The position numbers and the translations under genes were made by a program. Source: an uncultured Caproiciproducens sp. (GTDB taxonomy: Bacteria > Bacillota > Clostridia > Oscillospirales > Acutalibacteraceae). From it: a stretch of 64,000 nt of DNA. Shown here piece by piece: positions 1 through 7,917 of this stretch. The DNA lies in NCBI RefSeq assembly GCF_963664915.1, contig NZ_OY761810.1, positions 2,556,661-2,620,660 of the forward strand. The letters run 5' to 3'. The notes beneath the pieces are model-generated. The model saw only the letters and a list, made by a program, of their open reading frames with translations, was not told the DNA's origin and made no database searches. Position 1 is the first letter of the stretch; every line of letters starts with the position of its first letter.

Positions 1-1902
1 CTGAAGGATGAGTTTTTGGGAAACGACGAATTTATTCGGCGCTTTAAAAATGAATCCAAGGCGATTGCGGTTCTATCACATCCTAATATTGTCAAAGTTT
101 ACGATGTTAGTTTCGGTGACAGGATACAGTATATTGTCGAAGAGTTTATAGATGGCATTACGTTAAAGGACTATCTGGATCAGCAAAAAGAAATAAAATG
201 GAAAGAAGCAATCCATTTTACTGTTCAGATTCTGCGCGCACTTCAGCATGCTCATGAGAAGGGCATTGTCCACCGTGACATAAAACCGCAGAATATTATG
301 CTGCTGCAGGACGGCACCATTAAAGTAACCGATTTTGGGATTGCGCGTTTTTCACGCAGTGAAACACGTACGATGACCGATAAAGCGATCGGGTCGGTGC
401 ATTACATTGCGCCGGAGCAGGCGAGAGGCGATTTAACTGATGAAAAAGCAGACATTTACTCTGTAGGCGTCATGCTTTATGAAATGATCACAGGCCGGCT
501 ACCGTTTGAAGCCGACAGTGCGGTTTCGGTTGCGATTATGCAGCTGCAGGCGGATCCAAAACCTCCAAAGGAAATAAATCCCGCTATTCCGGATGGTCTG
601 GAAGAAATCACTTTGAAGGCAATGCAGAAAAATCCAACGCAAAGATATCAGTCCGCCGCCGAAATGCTTCGTGATATTGAAGCCTTTCGGCGAAACCCCA
701 GCATCAGTTTTCAGTACAAGTATTTTGTTGATGAAAAACCTACCAAATATATTGACGCCATCAATACGGTAAAAGGAATTGAACCATCCTCTTATAATGA
801 TAATTATGAATATGAAGAGGAACCGGCCAAAGCGCCAAAAAAGAAAAAAAAGTCGGTTGCGACTTTAATTATTGCAGGAATAGGCGCTGCATTTCTGATC
901 GTTGCAGTCGGTTTTTTAATAGCCGCGCTGTTTCATAGCTGCAGCAGCGGGGTCGGAGACATCACTTTGCCGGATTTCTCTGGAAAAACCTACGATGAAG
1001 TCAAAGCGGAGGTCAAGGATAATGAACAATATAAAAATTTGACTTTTGTTACCGAAACGAAAAATGACGCCACAAAAAAAACGGGCATTGTTTTAAGTCA
1101 GAATCCAAAAGAAGGTACTACCGTAAAGGCCAATGCGGAAATCACACTGACGATTAATGCAGGAGGAAAACCGGTATCCGTTCCTGATGTTTCCAACAAA
1201 ACACAGGAGGAAGCGATTGCCGATTTAAAGCAGGTGAATTTATCATATGAAATTTTACCTGTAGTGGATGAAAAAACCGCAGAAGGTTCTGTAAAGAACA
1301 CCGACCCGGTTGCGGGAACGCAGGTTGCCGAAGGAACTAAAGTTAAGATTTATGTCAGCACCGGCAGTGAGGGTGAGAAAATTGCCGTTCCTGCCGTTAT
1401 CGACAAAAATATTGAAACGGCTAAATCCGAGATTATTGCGGCAGGGCTGACAGTCGGCGATATTACTACGCAAGATGACAGCAATAAAGCAAAAAATGTC
1501 GTTATTGAAACAACTCCGCTGCCCGGTGTTCAGGTTGCTAAAGGAAGCGCAGTAGCAATTGTCGTGAGTTCAGGTAATAAATCGGAAAAAACAATTGATG
1601 TTTTTGTTCAGCTTCCCAAAGAAGTAACGCACGATATTAACTTAAAAGCGTATTTGGGTAATGAACTTCAAACGGAAAAAACAGTTAATCCGTCCTATAA
1701 TGATGTATGTCAACTGACTTTTACGGGCACCAGCGGCAAAAAGCAGCTGATCATTCAGCTGGATGGCAGCAAGTATAAAGTGTTCACCTTGAATTTTGAT
1801 GCGGGTACTTCTGCGGAAAACGAGAGTTATCCATACAGTAGTCCGAGCAGCAGCACGGGCAGCGGTAATATTCCAAGCGGCCCCATCACGCCGTCCGACT
1901 GA
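1..1902 (+). CDS. prkC: Ser/Thr protein kinase PrkC with PASTA repeats, 5' end outside the window
   Basis: Membrane eukaryotic-type Ser/Thr kinase that senses muropeptides and peptidoglycan. The frame is open from base 1, so the true start lies upstream; the first residues seen (KDEF, then RRF) fit the N-lobe after the ATP-binding lysine. Visible are the catalytic HRDIKPQN loop (about 268-294), DFG (about 331-339) and the APE-like segment. A charged linker leads to one membrane helix (about 860-935), then three extracellular PASTA repeats (about 955-1580) and a Ser/Gly/Pro-rich tail. The stop overlaps the rsgA start by one base, so they are probably co-transcribed. The prkC-rsgA-thiN-spoVM order resembles Bacillus subtilis, but rpe is absent between rsgA and thiN. 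Confidence 0.95.
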   Translation: MKDEFLGNDEFIRRFKNESKAIAVLSHPNIVKVYDVSFGDRIQYIVEEFIDGITLKDYLDQQKEIKWKEAIHFTVQILRALQHAHEKGIVHRDIKPQNIMLLQDGTIKVTDFGIARFSRSETRTMTDKAIGSVHYIAPEQARGDLTDEKADIYSVGVMLYEMITGRLPFEADSAVSVAIMQLQADPKPPKEINPAIPDGLEEITLKAMQKNPTQRYQSAAEMLRDIEAFRRNPSISFQYKYFVDEKPTKYIDAINTVKGIEPSSYNDNYEYEEEPAKAPKKKKKSVATLIIAGIGAAFLIVAVGFLIAALFHSCSSGVGDITLPDFSGKTYDEVKAEVKDNEQYKNLTFVTETKNDATKKTGIVLSQNPKEGTTVKANAEITLTINAGGKPVSVPDVSNKTQEEAIADLKQVNLSYEILPVVDEKTAEGSVKNTDPVAGTQVAEGTKVKIYVSTGSEGEKIAVPAVIDKNIETAKSEIIAAGLTVGDITTQDDSNKAKNVVIETTPLPGVQVAKGSAVAIVVSSGNKSEKTIDVFVQLPKEVTHDINLKAYLGNELQTEKTVNPSYNDVCQLTFTGTSGKKQLIIQLDGSKYKVFTLNFDAGTSAENESYPYSSPSSSTGSGNIPSGPITPSD

Positions 1903-2795
1903 TGAATATGGATAGAATAAACGGTACCATTGTAAAAGGTATCGGCGGTTTCTACTATGTGGAAACCGCCGATACAACATATGAGTGCAAAGCAAGGGGA
2001 CTTTTCCGAAAAAACAAGATTACTCCCTTTGTTGGCGACCATGTGACTATCAGTCTTGAAAAGGACGATACATGCACGATTGAGGAAATACTGCCTCGCA
2101 AAAACTTTTTAATTCGTCCGCCGATCGCAAATATTGACCAGCTTGTTATTGTCGTATCGGTCTGCGACCCGTCTCCGAGTACGCTGATTATTGATAAAAC
2201 AATTGCCGCGGCTGAGGACAAGGAAATCGAACCCGTTATTGTTATTTCCAAAACCGATTTAAAAGACAGTGAGTGGCTGAGCGGCATCTATCAAAATACC
2301 GGAATTCCGCTGCTTTCCATATCTTCTGTCTCTGAGGATGGCATTGAAGCGGTTCAAAAGCTGCTTGAAGGCAAGATTTCAGCATTTACCGGCAACTCCG
2401 GTGTTGGCAAATCTTCTCTTTTAAACAGGATTGATACGCGTTTTCATCTTCAAACCGGAGAGATCAGTCAAAAACTTGGCCGCGGCCGCCATACCACAAG
2501 GCAGGTGGATCTGCTGAAGCTGGGCAAAAATACGTATGTGGCGGATACTCCGGGTTTTTCCTCCATCAATATTGAACGGTATGATATGGTCAAAAAAGAA
2601 AATCTTCAGTATTGTTTCAGAGAATTCGCACCCTACCTGAATCAATGTAAATTCGCCTCCTGTTCACATACCTGTGAAAAAGGCTGTGCTATCCTTAAAG
2701 CTGTGGACGAAGGCTATATTAATAAGTCCCGTCATGAAAGCTATGTTGTAATGTACAACGAGGTTAAGGGTTTAAAGGAATGGAATCTAAAATGA
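1902..2795 (+). CDS. rsgA: Ribosome small-subunit-dependent GTPase RsgA
   Basis: Late 30S ribosome assembly GTPase with circularly permuted G motifs, 297 residues, normal length. The N-terminus is an OB-fold. G4 (SKTD, about residue 117) comes before G1 (GNSGVGKSS, about residue 166) and G3 (DTPGF), the diagnostic permuted order. The C-terminal zinc knuckle is C-x4-C-x-H-x5-C, as expected. ATG at 1902 shares one base with the prkC stop. A second ATG lies two codons in and cannot be excluded as the start. It belongs to the prkC operon. Confidence 0.96.
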   Translation: MNMDRINGTIVKGIGGFYYVETADTTYECKARGLFRKNKITPFVGDHVTISLEKDDTCTIEEILPRKNFLIRPPIANIDQLVIVVSVCDPSPSTLIIDKTIAAAEDKEIEPVIVISKTDLKDSEWLSGIYQNTGIPLLSISSVSEDGIEAVQKLLEGKISAFTGNSGVGKSSLLNRIDTRFHLQTGEISQKLGRGRHTTRQVDLLKLGKNTYVADTPGFSSINIERYDMVKKENLQYCFREFAPYLNQCKFASCSHTCEKGCAILKAVDEGYINKSRHESYVVMYNEVKGLKEWNLK

Positions 2796-3415
2796 AAAAA
2801 TGCGTGATTATTGGGTCGGCTCCCTGCGAATACGGAGAGATTCTGAATGAAATAGATACAGAGAATTCTTTTATTGTTTGTGCCGACGGCGGACTGGATA
2901 TTGCATTAAATTATCATCTTGTACCAAACTTGCTTATCGGCGATTTTGACTCTGTGAAAAGTGAGCTGCCAGAAAGCATTGAAACAATTAGGCTCCATAA
3001 GGAAAAGGACGATACCGACATGATGGCGGCGATCAAAGAAGCAATGAGGAGAGGATACCGTGATTTCACCCTTTTCGGCGCGTTGGGGGGCAGGATGGAT
3101 CATTCATTTGCCAATCTCTGTGCTTTGCAGTATCTGGCTTCACAGGGCTGTAAAGCGGCTATTGTGGACAAGGACTGCCGTGCGTTTCTATTAACCGGTG
3201 GGAAACTGACACTGAGCAAGCAGAAGGGCAGTACTGTTTCTGTATTTCCATTTGGTGTGGGGTTTTGCACGGTTAGTTATCAGGGAATGAAGTATCCCCT
3301 TAGGGAAGCCTGCATCTCTTCCGGCAATCCGATTGGTGTCAGCAATGTAATTGTTGCGGATCAGGCGCAAATTTTTGTTCACAGTGGGAATGTTCTAATT
3401 TTTTTGCTGTCGTAA
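2792..3415 (+). CDS. thiN: Thiamine pyrophosphokinase
   Basis: Transfers pyrophosphate from ATP to thiamine to make thiamine diphosphate. Family motifs are visible: ADGG near the N-terminus, GDFDS, and KDDTDM, which holds the metal- and ATP-binding acidic residues; a GxxGGRxDH-like segment follows. I chose the ATG at 2792, which overlaps the rsgA stop as ATGA and has GGA seven bases upstream, giving 207 residues. The ATG at 2780 is in frame but has its purine stretch directly against the start codon. Together with dxs downstream in the window this serves thiamine-dependent metabolism. Confidence 0.92.
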   Translation: MKKCVIIGSAPCEYGEILNEIDTENSFIVCADGGLDIALNYHLVPNLLIGDFDSVKSELPESIETIRLHKEKDDTDMMAAIKEAMRRGYRDFTLFGALGGRMDHSFANLCALQYLASQGCKAAIVDKDCRAFLLTGGKLTLSKQKGSTVSVFPFGVGFCTVSYQGMKYPLREACISSGNPIGVSNVIVADQAQIFVHSGNVLIFLLS

Positions 3416-3499
3416 GCGAACCAAATTTTATTCCGCTGAATATACTGGATTAAGACAAAAGAAAAATAGTCTTATTTCTTAATAATGGCGGTGAGCTGA

Positions 3500-3655
3500 A
3501 TGTGGCAGAGAAATAATTGCTCAACTGCAAAGTGCGCGGTTGCATTTGGGCTCGGGCTGGCTGCCTCTTGTTTTTGCCCAACGGGATTAATCCTGTTTAT
3601 AGTAGCGACCATTTTGGTCGTATTGGGAATCACACTTTTAAGGTGTGGAACATAA
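3500..3655 (+). CDS. Cys-rich single-span membrane peptide, 51 aa, unknown function
   Basis: A 51-codon ORF starting at ATG 3500 behind a GGCGGTGAG Shine-Dalgarno-like stretch and ending TAA at 3655. The short hydrophilic head (WQRNNCSTAKC) is followed by a long Gly/Ala/Leu/Val hydrophobic segment containing SCFCPTG, and it ends in LLRCGT. There are five cysteines. It sits between thiN and spoVM, 15 bases before spoVM, in the same direction, so it is probably co-expressed. I do not recognise a named family. The ordered codon structure, the RBS and the membrane-peptide composition support a real gene; a chance ORF of this size is possible but less likely. Confidence 0.6.
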   Translation: MWQRNNCSTAKCAVAFGLGLAASCFCPTGLILFIVATILVVLGITLLRCGT

Positions 3656-3670
3656 TGGGAGGTCTGTGAG

Positions 3671-3751
3671 ATGAAAGTAGTCGTTTTTAAGAGTCCAAAA
3701 TTATTAGGGTTTGTACTGCGGAAGTTTTTTAACATAAAAAAGGAATATTAA
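3671..3751 (+). CDS. spoVM: Stage V sporulation protein SpoVM, 26 aa
   Basis: A 26-codon ORF, exactly the length of B. subtilis SpoVM, the amphipathic helix that recognises the positive curvature of the forespore membrane and recruits SpoIVA. The start MK, a proline at position 9 (KSPKLLG here), the central Leu/Gly stretch and the basic C-terminal end match the family. A strong GGGAGG lies at 3658-3663. The position after thiN is the same as in Bacillus, and its partners sipL and spoIVA follow within 2 kb. The sequence differs from Bacillus in the first residues (KVVVF), which is common in clostridia. Confidence 0.93.
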   Translation: MKVVVFKSPKLLGFVLRKFFNIKKEY

Positions 3752-3760
3752 AGGATTTGT

Positions 3761-3790
3761 GCCGGCTGCTAACGCAGCCGGTAATTTTTT
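3761..3790 (+). terminator. Rho-independent terminator after spoVM
   Basis: Perfect 8-bp stem CCGGCTGC / GCAGCCGG (3762-3769 with 3774-3781), a four-base loop TAAC, and a T-rich run to 3790. It closes the prkC-spoVM transcription unit. Confidence 0.88.
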
Positions 3791-3861
3791 GTATTAACGC
3801 GCATAAATCGTACAAGATTAGAATAACAATTAGGTAGAAACAGGAAAAGGAGAGAGCCTTT

Positions 3862-5397
3862 ATGGATTATATGCTTAACCGCGAGGCATTGGCTGCCAGC
3901 GAAGTTATTTATGATGGCTGCCAGGAGCAGCCGGTAGATCTTGACATCAGTCTGCCTGACTACTGCCCCGATATACAGCGCATTTTAAAATGTCAGGTTT
4001 ATCCGCGAATTACCTCAAGAAGTATCACAGGAGACAGACTTGAACTGGAAGGCAATTACACAGTAAAAATTCTTTACCTTGATTCCGGTGGTTTAACTGT
4101 TCACTGCTATGAAAGCAGTCAGTCATTCTCTGCCGTAATCGCGCTGAAGCAGAGTGCAGACAACGCGCAAATTTTTGCATTCACACGTGTAGAATATATC
4201 AATTGCCGTGCAACCAGCCCTCGACGTCTGGATATACATGGTTCATTTTCGGCATGCGCTAAGGTGACCAGTCAGGGAGAAAATGAAATTATATCCAATA
4301 TTGACGGTGAAGGAGTGGAAGAGCAGAAAAGCACACTGACACTGAACAAAGTCGTCGGTTTCGCTCAGCAGCAATTTACAGTCGAAGAAGTACTGGAACT
4401 TGGGCAGGGCAAACCACCTGCGGATAATCTGATCAGATCAGATGCATTTGCAGTGCTTCACGATTACACCGCTGTGGCAAATAAGCTGATGGTTAAGGGA
4501 GAAGTATGTATAAAATTCCTATACTCTTCTAACGACAATGAATCTGCACTGGAAGTGATGGAATACGCAGTACCGTTCAATGAGATGCTGGACTGCGACG
4601 GAATCACCGATAATTGCATTTTTAACATCCAGCTGAACGTTGTGGGCATGGAAGCGCAGATCAAAAACGATTATTCCGGCGATCAAACCTATTTTGATGT
4701 TCAGGTCAAAGTATTTGCCAATGCGGCAGCTTATCAGAATTCCGATATAACCATGGTAACAGACGCTTATTCAAAGCAATTTGAACTGAATATCAGCTCC
4801 AAGCAAAAAAGCATTGACAATATTCTGGAATTTATCAGCGATACCGATATTCATAAAGGCTCTCTAACACTGGATGATATGTCGGTTTCAAAAATAATTG
4901 ATATCTGGAATGAAATGAATACGGTTTCAGCCGACTATTCGAATGCGCAGATCAATTACAAAGGGAAATTCAATGTTTGCATACTTGCTCTTAACGCAGA
5001 CAACAAGCCGATTTATTTTGAACGACTGATTGATTTTGAGTATGCTCATCCTTATCAGGCGAAAGCGGATAATATCAAATGCAGCGCAACGATGTATGTG
5101 GCGGGCATAAGCTACCGAATTACGGGCGGCGGCATTGACCTGAAAGTTGAATTAAGGCTCAATGCAAGCGTGTACAGCCAATACAATATCAAAGTCATAA
5201 CGGATATTGCAGCCGATGAGACCAAACCCAGGGCACAGGATAAATCTGCGGCATTAAGCATTTATTATGCCGACACGGGCGAAAGTTTATGGAATATTGC
5301 CCGTGAATACTGTACCTCCGTGAATGCGATTAAACTGGAAAACGACCTTACCGGTGAATTCGTTGAGAACAGGGGGATGCTGCTGATTCCAATGTGA
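3862..5397 (+). CDS. sipL: SipL-like spore protein: SPOCS (DUF3794) domains plus C-terminal LysM
   Basis: Mother-cell spore morphogenesis protein. In Clostridioides difficile SipL binds SpoIVA through its LysM domain and is needed to place the coat around the forespore. The 511-residue protein begins with a DUF3794/SPOCS-like segment (CQEQPVDLDISLPDYCPDI, about residues 19-37), repeats such segments in the middle, and ends in a LysM-like domain (about 465-511, starting YYADTGESLWNIA). Start ATG 3862 has GGAGAG upstream. The gene directly before spoIVA is its expected partner, which strongly supports the call. B. subtilis has no SipL, so this is a clostridial-type coat base. Confidence 0.88.
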   Translation: MDYMLNREALAASEVIYDGCQEQPVDLDISLPDYCPDIQRILKCQVYPRITSRSITGDRLELEGNYTVKILYLDSGGLTVHCYESSQSFSAVIALKQSADNAQIFAFTRVEYINCRATSPRRLDIHGSFSACAKVTSQGENEIISNIDGEGVEEQKSTLTLNKVVGFAQQQFTVEEVLELGQGKPPADNLIRSDAFAVLHDYTAVANKLMVKGEVCIKFLYSSNDNESALEVMEYAVPFNEMLDCDGITDNCIFNIQLNVVGMEAQIKNDYSGDQTYFDVQVKVFANAAAYQNSDITMVTDAYSKQFELNISSKQKSIDNILEFISDTDIHKGSLTLDDMSVSKIIDIWNEMNTVSADYSNAQINYKGKFNVCILALNADNKPIYFERLIDFEYAHPYQAKADNIKCSATMYVAGISYRITGGGIDLKVELRLNASVYSQYNIKVITDIAADETKPRAQDKSAALSIYYADTGESLWNIAREYCTSVNAIKLENDLTGEFVENRGMLLIPM

Positions 5398-5456
5398 TAC
5401 TTACGAGAGACATACGCAATATAAAATAATATTTCTCTGCCTGAGGGGGAGGTAAA

Positions 5457-6935
5457 ATGGAAGAACGCAATATTTACAGTGATATTTCCCAGCGTACGAA
5501 CGGTGATATTTATATTGGAGTAGTTGGTCCGGTGAGAACCGGAAAGTCCACTTTCATTAAAAAATTCATGGATACCATCGTCGTCCCAAACATGGAATCA
5601 AACTACAGGCGTGACCGTGCCATTGATGAAATGCCGCAGTCCGCCGCAGGACGTACCATTATGACGACGGAGCCGAAATTCATTCCGGAACAAGCCGTAA
5701 AGGTGAAGGTTGATGACAGTGCGACCTTTTCGGTGCGTATGATTGACTGCGTCGGTTATATCGTTCCAAGCGCACTAGGATACATAGAAAACGACATGCC
5801 GCGCATGGTTATGACTCCATGGTACGATGAGCCGATTCCGTTCAATATGGCTGCTGAAATAGGCACCAAAAAAGTGATTACGGAACACTCAACGATTGGT
5901 TTGGTTGTTACAACCGACGGAAGCATCAGCGATATTCCGCGTGAGGAATATGAGGAGGCAGAGGAAAGGGTAATCAGTGAGTTAAAGGAAATCAGTAAGC
6001 CTTTCATTGTGCTGCTTAACTGCACTGTTCCGGACTCAAATTCTTCGGTTTCCATGGCTGCACAGATGCAGGAGAAATATAAGGTTCCTGTTCTGCCTGT
6101 CAACTGCCTTGAACTGGAAGAAACGAAAATCAGAGAAATTCTTTCCAAAGTACTCTTTGAATTTCCGGTGAAAGCGATTAAGGTCGACATGCCGCGCTGG
6201 CTTTCTAGCCTTGAAAAAAATCATTGGCTGCGTTCAGCTGTGTACGGCAGTATTCAGAATTCAGCCTCTAAAATCTCCCGGATACGGGAAGTCGGAACCG
6301 TTATCGACGATATCAAAAAATGCGAATATGTTAACGGTGCTAAAACAGAGGCAGTTGATCTGGGCACCGGCCGCGCGCGCATTTCTGTCAATTTAGAGCA
6401 AAATCTATTTTATAAAATTCTCGGTGAGAAAACCGGCATCAATATTGAAGATGAAGGCGGGCTACTTGACAATATTCTCAGCCTTGCCAAAATCAGGGAT
6501 AAGTACAATAAGATAAAAGACGCATATCAGGATGTGCAGGATACCGGATATGGCATTGTTATGCCGGATATTGAAGAACTCACGCTCGACGAACCGGAAA
6601 TCATCAAGCAGGGTGGCAAGTACGGCGTTCGTTTAAGAGCAGCCGCACCTTCCATTCACATGATGAAAACAAAAATAACAACGGAGCTGACGCCAATCGT
6701 TGGTTCCGAGCAGCAGTCACAGGATATGATTATGTATCTCCTGAAGGAGTTTGAGGAGAATCCCTCCCAAATATGGGAATCAAACATTTTCGGAAAAAGC
6801 CTGCATGCACTCGTCAACGAAGGTCTTCACAATAAACTTTATAGAATGCCTACAGACGCAAGGGATAAAGTCCGTGAAACAATTGAACGAATTATCAATG
6901 AAGGCTGTAATGGTTTGATATGCATTATACTGTAA
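5457..6935 (+). CDS. spoIVA: Stage IV sporulation protein A (coat basement ATPase)
   Basis: ATP-hydrolysing cytoskeletal protein that polymerises around the forespore and forms the basement layer of the coat, anchored by SpoVM. It has 492 residues, the usual length. The Walker A motif GPVRTGKST lies at residues 24-32, and the conserved N-terminus (NIYSDISQRTNGDIYIG) is intact. The acidic, Gly-rich C-terminus ends GCNGLICIIL; the extreme C-terminus is the part that contacts SpoVM in Bacillus. GGGGGAGG lies just before ATG 5457. The gene is followed by a strong terminator. Confidence 0.97.
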   Translation: MEERNIYSDISQRTNGDIYIGVVGPVRTGKSTFIKKFMDTIVVPNMESNYRRDRAIDEMPQSAAGRTIMTTEPKFIPEQAVKVKVDDSATFSVRMIDCVGYIVPSALGYIENDMPRMVMTPWYDEPIPFNMAAEIGTKKVITEHSTIGLVVTTDGSISDIPREEYEEAEERVISELKEISKPFIVLLNCTVPDSNSSVSMAAQMQEKYKVPVLPVNCLELEETKIREILSKVLFEFPVKAIKVDMPRWLSSLEKNHWLRSAVYGSIQNSASKISRIREVGTVIDDIKKCEYVNGAKTEAVDLGTGRARISVNLEQNLFYKILGEKTGINIEDEGGLLDNILSLAKIRDKYNKIKDAYQDVQDTGYGIVMPDIEELTLDEPEIIKQGGKYGVRLRAAAPSIHMMKTKITTELTPIVGSEQQSQDMIMYLLKEFEENPSQIWESNIFGKSLHALVNEGLHNKLYRMPTDARDKVRETIERIINEGCNGLICIIL

Positions 6936-6952
6936 AACTCAACAGAAAAAGT

Positions 6953-6990
6953 GATTCGGTTTGGATAACAAACCGAATCATCTTTTTTTT
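6953..6990 (+). terminator. Rho-independent terminator after spoIVA
   Basis: Perfect 11-bp stem GATTCGGTTTG / CAAACCGAATC (6953-6963 with 6969-6979), a five-base loop and eight T at 6983-6990. Confidence 0.92.
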
Positions 6991-6991
6991 A

Positions 6992-7020
6992 TTGATAAAT
7001 ATGCTGTAAACATTTATAAT
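6992..7020 (+). promoter_or_regulatory. SigA-type promoter of nfnAB
   Basis: TTGATA (6992-6997), 17-base spacer, TATAAT (7015-7020), about 45 bases upstream of nfnA and just after the spoIVA terminator. Confidence 0.7.
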
Positions 7021-7065
7021 AAATAAAGGCTATGTTTTTCTACATGTTAAATAAAAGGAAGTGTA

Positions 7066-7917
7066 ATGATGTTTACGATTGTTGAAAAGCGCAAATTAAA
7101 TGATTCAATGACTTTAATGGCGGTTGAAGCGCCATATATTGCAAAAAAAGCGAAGGCCGGTCAGTTTATCATATTGCGCGTAAATGAATTTGGAGAACGG
7201 ATTCCTCTGACTGTAGCGGACTATGACCGTGAAAAGGGAACCATAACAATCATTTATCAAAAGGTTGGCAAGACAACGTTAATGCTAGACCAGCTGAATG
7301 TAGGTGACGCAATTCTTGATTTTATTGGGCCTTTGGGACAAGCCACCGAACTGGAAGGTTATAAAAAAGTTGCGGTCATCGGCGGAGGCGCCGGGTGCGC
7401 AATTGCATATCCGCAGGCAAAAGCTCTGCACAATATGGGTGCAAAAGTCGATATGATTGCTGGATTTCGAAATAAAGATATTATTATTCTCGAGGATGAG
7501 ATGAAAGCAGTAAGCGATCATTTAATTCTTACCACGGATGACGGTTCAAACGGCAACAAAGGATTTGTTACCGATGCACTGCGCAAAAATATTGAGGACG
7601 GGGCAAACTATGATCTGGTGATCGCAATTGGGCCGCTCGTCATGATGCGGGCAGTCTGCAACCTGACGAAAGAATACAATATTAAAACGCTGATCAGTAT
7701 GAACCCGATTATGATTGACGGTACCGGCATGTGCGGCGGCTGCAGGCTGACTGTAGGCGGAAAAACCAAATTTGCCTGTGTTGACGGGCCGGATTTTGAC
7801 GGTCATGAAGTGGATTTTGATGAAGCAATTAAAAGATCAAGAACCTATTCTGAAGCAGAAAAAGAAGCGACACGCGAGTATAACTGCCACTTAATGGAGG
7901 GTGCTGAAAATGCCTAA
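7066..7917 (+). CDS. nfnA: NfnA: FAD/NAD-binding small subunit of NADH-dependent ferredoxin:NADP oxidoreductase
   Basis: Small subunit of the electron-bifurcating transhydrogenase NfnAB, which couples reduced ferredoxin and NADH to NADP reduction. It has a ferredoxin-reductase-like FAD domain, a GGGAGCAIA nucleotide-binding loop (about residues 106-114) and a C-terminal [2Fe-2S] site with CGGC and a later Cys before the VDGPDFDGHEVDFDE segment. These features are shared with PyrK, but the neighbour is an NfnB/GltD-type protein rather than pyrD, so Nfn is preferred. Two ATG codons lie in tandem at 7066 and 7069. It overlaps nfnB by eight bases. Confidence 0.88.
   Translation: MMFTIVEKRKLNDSMTLMAVEAPYIAKKAKAGQFIILRVNEFGERIPLTVADYDREKGTITIIYQKVGKTTLMLDQLNVGDAILDFIGPLGQATELEGYKKVAVIGGGAGCAIAYPQAKALHNMGAKVDMIAGFRNKDIIILEDEMKAVSDHLILTTDDGSNGNKGFVTDALRKNIEDGANYDLVIAIGPLVMMRAVCNLTKEYNIKTLISMNPIMIDGTGMCGGCRLTVGGKTKFACVDGPDFDGHEVDFDEAIKRSRTYSEAEKEATREYNCHLMEGAENA

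Noticed and set aside
3451-3476. Possible terminator after thiN
   Set aside because: TAAGAC/GTCTTA is only a six-base A/T-rich stem with a 12-base loop; too weak to call, and spoVM probably needs read-through or its own promoter.
3790-3861. SigE promoter before sipL
   Set aside because: Partial matches (GCATAAAT, ATAACAAT) do not give the right spacing for both boxes.
5398-5456. SigE -10 (CATACG) before spoIVA
   Set aside because: No acceptable -35 at 13-14 bases; spoIVA may be read from the sipL promoter.
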